A stretch of DNA of 9,294 bases from Sphingobacteriia bacterium (GTDB taxonomy: Bacteria; Bacteroidota; Bacteroidia; Chitinophagales; Chitinophagaceae): assembly GCA_004294465.1 (NCBI GenBank), contig REAV01000009.1, forward strand, positions 1 through 9,294, read 5' to 3'. The position numbers and the translations under genes were made by a program. Of the stretch, positions 6,294-9,294 are shown one piece after another (position 1 is the stretch's first letter; every line of letters begins with the position of its first letter). The notes beneath the pieces were generated by a model, which saw only the letters and a program-made list of their open reading frames with translations, did no database searches and was not told where the DNA came from.

Positions 6294-7700
6294 ATGGACC
6301 TTAATTTCAATCCCGATAAACAACATACCATCAACCAATCAATTAGTATCAGTGGAACAGGTTTACATACTGGTATTTTAGTTGATATGACTTTAAAGCC
6401 TGCAAATCCTGGATTTGGTATACAATTTCAAAGGATTGATATGCCCAATCAACCTATTATTAAAGCAGACTGCGATTTAGTTACTGATACCAGTAGAGGA
6501 ACTACCTTGCAAATTGGGGACGCTAAAGTAAGTACTGTAGAACATGTACTGGCTGCATTGGTGGGAATGGGTGTTGACAATGTTTTGATTGAATTAAACG
6601 GACCAGAAATTCCTATAATGGACGGAAGCTCTTCTCCATTTATAGAATTGATAGAAGAGATTGGTGTATTAGAACAAGATGCTACCAAAGCCTGGTACAG
6701 CCTCGATGAAAATATTTATCATTATGATGATAATAAAAGAGTAGAGATGGTGGCTTTGCCATCTATCGATTATCAATTAACCACTTTAATTGATTTCAAC
6801 AGCCCCGTTTTAGGTACTCAACATGCCGGTTTGAAAACAATCAAAGATTTTAAATCTGAAATTGCACCATGTAGAACATTCTGTTTTTTACATGAATTAG
6901 AAGCATTACTAGACAACGATTTGATCAAAGGAGGGGATATTAATAATGCAATTGTTGTTGTAGATAAAGCAGTAACTGATGAAGAAATGAGCAGGTTGGC
7001 TAAGGTCTTCAAAAGAGATAAAATTGAAGTGAAAAGCGAAGGGTATTTAAACAATCTAGAACTCCGCTTTCCCAATGAGCCTGCAAGACATAAATTATTA
7101 GATGTAGTTGGCGACCTTGCTTTAATTGGTTATCCGATCAAAGCAAGAATTATTGCTAACAGGCCTGGTCATAGTTCAAATGTAGAGTTTGCCAAAAAAA
7201 TCAAACAGTACATCAAAAAAAATAAGCACGTAAAAGATGTTCCTGTTTACGACCCAACAATGCCCCCTGTTTATACTTTAGAAAAAATAGAAAAAACATT
7301 ACCACACAGACATCCTTTCTTATTGGTTGATAAAATAATAGAATTAACCGATACCTATATTGTAGGTATCAAAAATGTAACTTATAATGAGTGGTTCTTC
7401 CCTGGCCACTTTCCTGGAAACCCTGTAATGCCAGGTGTTTTACAAGTAGAAGCATTGGCTCAAACAGGTGGAATACTTTGCATCAACTCTATGCCAGAAG
7501 GGCAATACGATACCTATTTTTTAAAAATAGATAATTGTAAATTCAAACAAATGGTAAGGCCTGGAGATACCATGGTTTTGAAGATGGAATTCAAAGGACC
7601 CATTAGAAGAGGAATTTGTGAAATGAGAGGAACAGTATATGTGGGTGGTAAAGTAGCCACCGAAGGAGATCTGGTTGCTCAAGTAGTGAAACGTCCCTAG
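6294..7700 (+). CDS. lpxC/fabZ: Bifunctional LpxC deacetylase / FabZ 3-hydroxyacyl-ACP dehydratase fusion
   Basis: The 468-residue protein has two complete enzymes. Residues about 10-310 are LpxC, the zinc deacetylase that removes acetate from UDP-3-O-acyl-GlcNAc, the committed step of lipid A synthesis. The SGTGLHTG signature is at 20-27, E83-H84 in TVEHVLAAL, H266 and D270 in HKLLDVVGD as the other zinc ligands, and H293 in PGHSSN as the likely acid. Residues about 325-468 are FabZ, a hotdog-fold dehydratase making trans-2-enoyl-ACP: LPHRHPFLLVD at 336-346, catalytic H372 in FFPGHFPG and E386 in LQVEALAQ. The fusion is known and widespread in Bacteroidota. It joins the two enzymes that compete for the hydroxyacyl-ACP pool, or its product, at the fatty acid/lipid A branch point. 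ATG 6294 precedes the first conserved strand by a normal distance. lpxA follows after 39 bases. Confidence 0.95.
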   Translation: MDLNFNPDKQHTINQSISISGTGLHTGILVDMTLKPANPGFGIQFQRIDMPNQPIIKADCDLVTDTSRGTTLQIGDAKVSTVEHVLAALVGMGVDNVLIELNGPEIPIMDGSSSPFIELIEEIGVLEQDATKAWYSLDENIYHYDDNKRVEMVALPSIDYQLTTLIDFNSPVLGTQHAGLKTIKDFKSEIAPCRTFCFLHELEALLDNDLIKGGDINNAIVVVDKAVTDEEMSRLAKVFKRDKIEVKSEGYLNNLELRFPNEPARHKLLDVVGDLALIGYPIKARIIANRPGHSSNVEFAKKIKQYIKKNKHVKDVPVYDPTMPPVYTLEKIEKTLPHRHPFLLVDKIIELTDTYIVGIKNVTYNEWFFPGHFPGNPVMPGVLQVEALAQTGGILCINSMPEGQYDTYFLKIDNCKFKQMVRPGDTMVLKMEFKGPIRRGICEMRGTVYVGGKVATEGDLVAQVVKRP

Positions 7701-7711
7701 CTTTTAAAAAA

Positions 7712-7727
7712 CAATAATAAATTATTG
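7712..7727. repeat. AT-rich palindrome in the lpxC-lpxA gap
   Basis: CAATAAT (7712-7718) and ATTATTG (7721-7727) are perfect inverted arms separated by AA. The arms are nearly all A/T, no T-tract follows, and the site ends 12 bases before the lpxA ATG. It may be a protein-binding site or nothing; such palindromes are frequent in AT-rich spacers. Confidence 0.2.
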
Positions 7728-7739
7728 AACAAAATAATT

Positions 7740-8537
7740 ATGACACATCCTTATACTTATATCGATCCAAATGCCCGAATTGCGCCAAATGTAAAAATTG
7801 ATCCATTCACTGTAATTCATGGTGATGTACAAATTGGTGAAGGAACTTGGATTGGCAGTAATGTTACCATTATGGATGGAACCAGGATCGGTAAAAACTG
7901 TAGAGTATTCCCTGGAGCAGTTTTAGGCGCCATACCTCAGGACCTAAAATTTGATGGTGAAAAATCTACTGCTGAAATAGGAGACAATACTACCATCAGA
8001 GAATTTGTAACCATTAATAGAGGAACAGAAGATCGTGGAAAAACTGTTATTGGTAAATATTGTATGATCATGGCGTATAGCCATATTGCGCACGATTGTA
8101 TAGTTGGAGATCATTGTATTTTAAGTAATAGTGTTCAACTTGCTGGTCATGTAACAATCGGCAGCTGGAGTATAATTGGAGGGGTTAGTGCAGTTCATCA
8201 ATTTGTAAATATTGGACAACATAGTTTTATTGCCGGAGGAAGTCTGGTAAGCAAAGATGTACCACCCTATATTAAAGCAGTTAGAAACCCATTGAGTTAT
8301 GGAGGTGTAAATAGTGTTGGCTTAAAAAGAAGAGGATTTTCATTAGAACAAATCAATCATATACTCGACGTTTACAGAACCATTTATAACAAAGGATTTA
8401 ATACTACACAAGCGCTTGAATATATTGAAGAAGAATTACAAGCAACCGATGAAAGAGACGAAATTGTAACTTTTATCAGAGAAAGTGGCAGAGGAATTAT
8501 TAAGCGTTTTTCAAAGGGCGCCAATGATGATGAATAA
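7740..8537 (+). CDS. lpxA: UDP-N-acetylglucosamine acyltransferase LpxA
   Basis: First enzyme of lipid A synthesis: transfers a 3-hydroxyacyl group from ACP to the 3-OH of UDP-GlcNAc in the cytosol. The predicted 265 residues are the usual size (E. coli 262). Hexapeptide repeats build a left-handed beta-helix through about residue 185, followed by a helical C-terminal domain. The active-site block is clear: H115 and H118 in YSHIAHDC (E. coli H122, H125), H137 in LAGHV (H144), H153-Q154 in VHQF (H160, Q161), and KDVPPY. The residue equivalent to E. coli G173, part of the acyl-length ruler, is a glycine (G166 in IAGGS), which fits use of a long chain of about C14 or more. I use ATG 7740, which gives the typical N-terminus MTHPYTYIDPNA. 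A TTG 15 bases upstream would add MNKII without support. The gene's end overlaps the start of the ABC ATPase. Confidence 0.95.
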   Translation: MTHPYTYIDPNARIAPNVKIDPFTVIHGDVQIGEGTWIGSNVTIMDGTRIGKNCRVFPGAVLGAIPQDLKFDGEKSTAEIGDNTTIREFVTINRGTEDRGKTVIGKYCMIMAYSHIAHDCIVGDHCILSNSVQLAGHVTIGSWSIIGGVSAVHQFVNIGQHSFIAGGSLVSKDVPPYIKAVRNPLSYGGVNSVGLKRRGFSLEQINHILDVYRTIYNKGFNTTQALEYIEEELQATDERDEIVTFIRESGRGIIKRFSKGANDDE

Positions 8538-9159
8538 TATCAGCATTTCGTTACAACATGCAGGGAAAAGATTTAATCGGGAATGGATTTTTAAGGGCTT
8601 AGACTATGAATTTAAGTCGGGCAATGCTTATGCAATCACTGGATTTAATGGAAGCGGAAAATCTACCTTATTACAATGCTTAGGTGGCAGTATGGCTTTA
8701 TCGGAAGGTAGCATCGCATTTACTGATTCTAACCTATTATCCATCTCCATTGAAAATATATATCAAGAGCTGGCCATTTGTGCACCCTATTTAGAATTAG
8801 TAGAAGAAATGACTACTATAGAAATGCTGCAATTTCATCAACAATTTAAACCTTTCATTTCAACTGTCTCCCTGCCTGAAATGATTGCATTGATTGGTCT
8901 GGAGAAAGCCACAGATAAGCAAATACGGTATTTTAGTAGTGGTATGAAACAAAGACTTAGATTGGCACAAGCGATCTTCTCCAACTGCCCAATCCTATTA
9001 TTAGACGAGCCATGTTCCAATCTCGACAAAGATGGATATCGTTTATACCATCAATTAATTAGTACTTATTGCACCGATAAATTAATTATTACCTGTAGCA
9101 ACGAAGAAGCAGAAATTGAAATTTGTACAAAGCGGTTGAATATTGTAGATTACAAATAA
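8524..9159 (+). CDS. ABC-transporter ATP-binding protein, H-loop and Q-loop variant
   Basis: Predicted 211-residue ATPase subunit. Numbering from ATG 8524: Walker A GFNGSGKST (40-48), signature SSGMKQR (138-144), Walker B ILLLDEPCSNLD (157-168). These define a working nucleotide-binding domain. The switch histidine expected about 30 residues after Walker B is missing; that stretch reads ITCSNEEAE (S192, N193). The Q-loop region reads ICAPYLELVEEMT, without the usual glutamine. The substrate and the permease are unknown and no permease is in the window. Three consecutive ATG codons (8524, 8527, 8530) all lie in frame just before the lpxA stop at 8535-8537, so translation is probably coupled to lpxA. 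A GTG at 8485 also lies in frame, but it would add 13 residues inside lpxA with no ABC homology. The next gene starts four bases after the stop. Lipid or LPS export is a guess from context only. Confidence 0.8.
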   Translation: MMMNNISISLQHAGKRFNREWIFKGLDYEFKSGNAYAITGFNGSGKSTLLQCLGGSMALSEGSIAFTDSNLLSISIENIYQELAICAPYLELVEEMTTIEMLQFHQQFKPFISTVSLPEMIALIGLEKATDKQIRYFSSGMKQRLRLAQAIFSNCPILLLDEPCSNLDKDGYRLYHQLISTYCTDKLIITCSNEEAEIEICTKRLNIVDYK

Positions 9160-9163
9160 AAAA

Positions 9164-9294
9164 ATGCGCTCATTATTCATTTTACTGATGATTGCTTTTT
9201 TTGTTGAATCGAAAGCACAAAAAGCAGAGCATCTTATTATTATTACTACTGATGGTTTCAGATGGCAAGAAGTGTTTACTGGTATGGATACTTC
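9164..9294 (+). CDS. Secreted alkaline-phosphatase-superfamily protein (5' part only)
   Basis: Only the first 43 codons are present; the gene runs off the right end. It opens with a signal peptide (MRSLFILLMIAFFVESKA, probable cleavage after SKA or nearby), so the product is exported. The mature start HLIIITTDGFRWQEVFTG carries the beta-strand/aspartate motif (D30 in TTDGFRW) that binds the first metal in alkaline-phosphatase-superfamily enzymes such as phosphodiesterases, sulfatases and phosphoglycerate-mutase-like hydrolases. The TDGxRWQEVFxG form is common in Bacteroidota secreted members of unknown substrate. The nucleophile would lie beyond the window. It begins four bases after the ABC ATPase stop, so it is probably co-transcribed. 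Confidence 0.7.
   Translation, partial: MRSLFILLMIAFFVESKAQKAEHLIIITTDGFRWQEVFTGMDT

Noticed and set aside
6284..6304. Six-codon frame MNQYGP overlapping the lpxC start
   Set aside because: An ATG ten bases before the lpxC start opens a tiny out-of-frame ORF. It has no ribosome-binding signal or known leader-peptide pattern, so it is probably chance.
6449..6688. 79-codon open frame on the minus strand inside lpxC
   Set aside because: It lies wholly antisense to the conserved LpxC domain, its Ser/Ile/Thr-rich composition is typical of an antisense shadow, and it has no recognisable motif.
6818..7075. 85-codon open frame on the minus strand inside lpxC
   Set aside because: Antisense to the zinc-binding half of LpxC; low-complexity Ser/Leu composition and no protein family resemblance.
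8838..9029. 63-codon open frame on the minus strand inside the ABC ATPase
   Set aside because: Antisense to the signature and Walker B region; no support beyond lack of stops.

Overview
The window looks like chromosomal DNA from a Bacteroidota bacterium, most plausibly a Chitinophagaceae/Sphingobacteriia-type organism. The reasons are AT-rich coding DNA with little Shine-Dalgarno signal, an LpxC-FabZ fusion gene, a PorX-type response regulator/PglZ protein, and several short sequences resembling the Bacteroidota promoter consensus (TTTG, then TAnnTTTG). The genus-level guess rests on overall protein resemblance only. I see no mobile element, CRISPR array, tRNA or rRNA.

Layout. Two divergent gene clusters meet at a 108-bp intergenic region (3815-3922). 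Leftward from it (minus strand) run porX (2246-3814), a 90-residue conserved-looking protein of unknown function (1911-2183), a PhnP-like metallo-beta-lactamase-fold hydrolase (1081-1857) and a membrane-anchored ComEA-like helix-hairpin-helix protein (131-1057). Rightward (plus strand) run an HD-domain phosphohydrolase (3923-5137), lpxD (5147-6223), lpxC-fabZ (6294-7700), lpxA (7740-8537), an ABC-transporter ATPase that overlaps the end of lpxA (8524-9159), and the first 43 codons of a secreted alkaline-phosphatase-superfamily protein (9164 to the window end). Bases 1-130 hold no convincing gene, only a GC-rich hairpin.

How the genes work together. LpxA, LpxC and LpxD catalyse the first three steps of lipid A synthesis, and the FabZ half of the fusion makes fatty-acyl precursor from the same hydroxyacyl-ACP pool, so the plus-strand operon is an outer-membrane lipid biogenesis unit. 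The HD protein and ABC ATPase are co-transcribed by position, but their substrates cannot be read from sequence. PorX is a regulator of the type IX secretion system, whose cargo is often attached to A-type LPS in the species where this is known. Its head-to-head placement with the lipid A operon is therefore suggestive, though unproven as a functional link.

This is mostly a core, ordinary region and I do not see a clear new system. The items most worth a second look are the 90-aa unknown in the porX cluster, the ABC ATPase lacking the usual H-loop histidine and Q-loop glutamine, a terminator-like hairpin inside the lpx operon between lpxD and lpxC, and the compact divergent promoter region.
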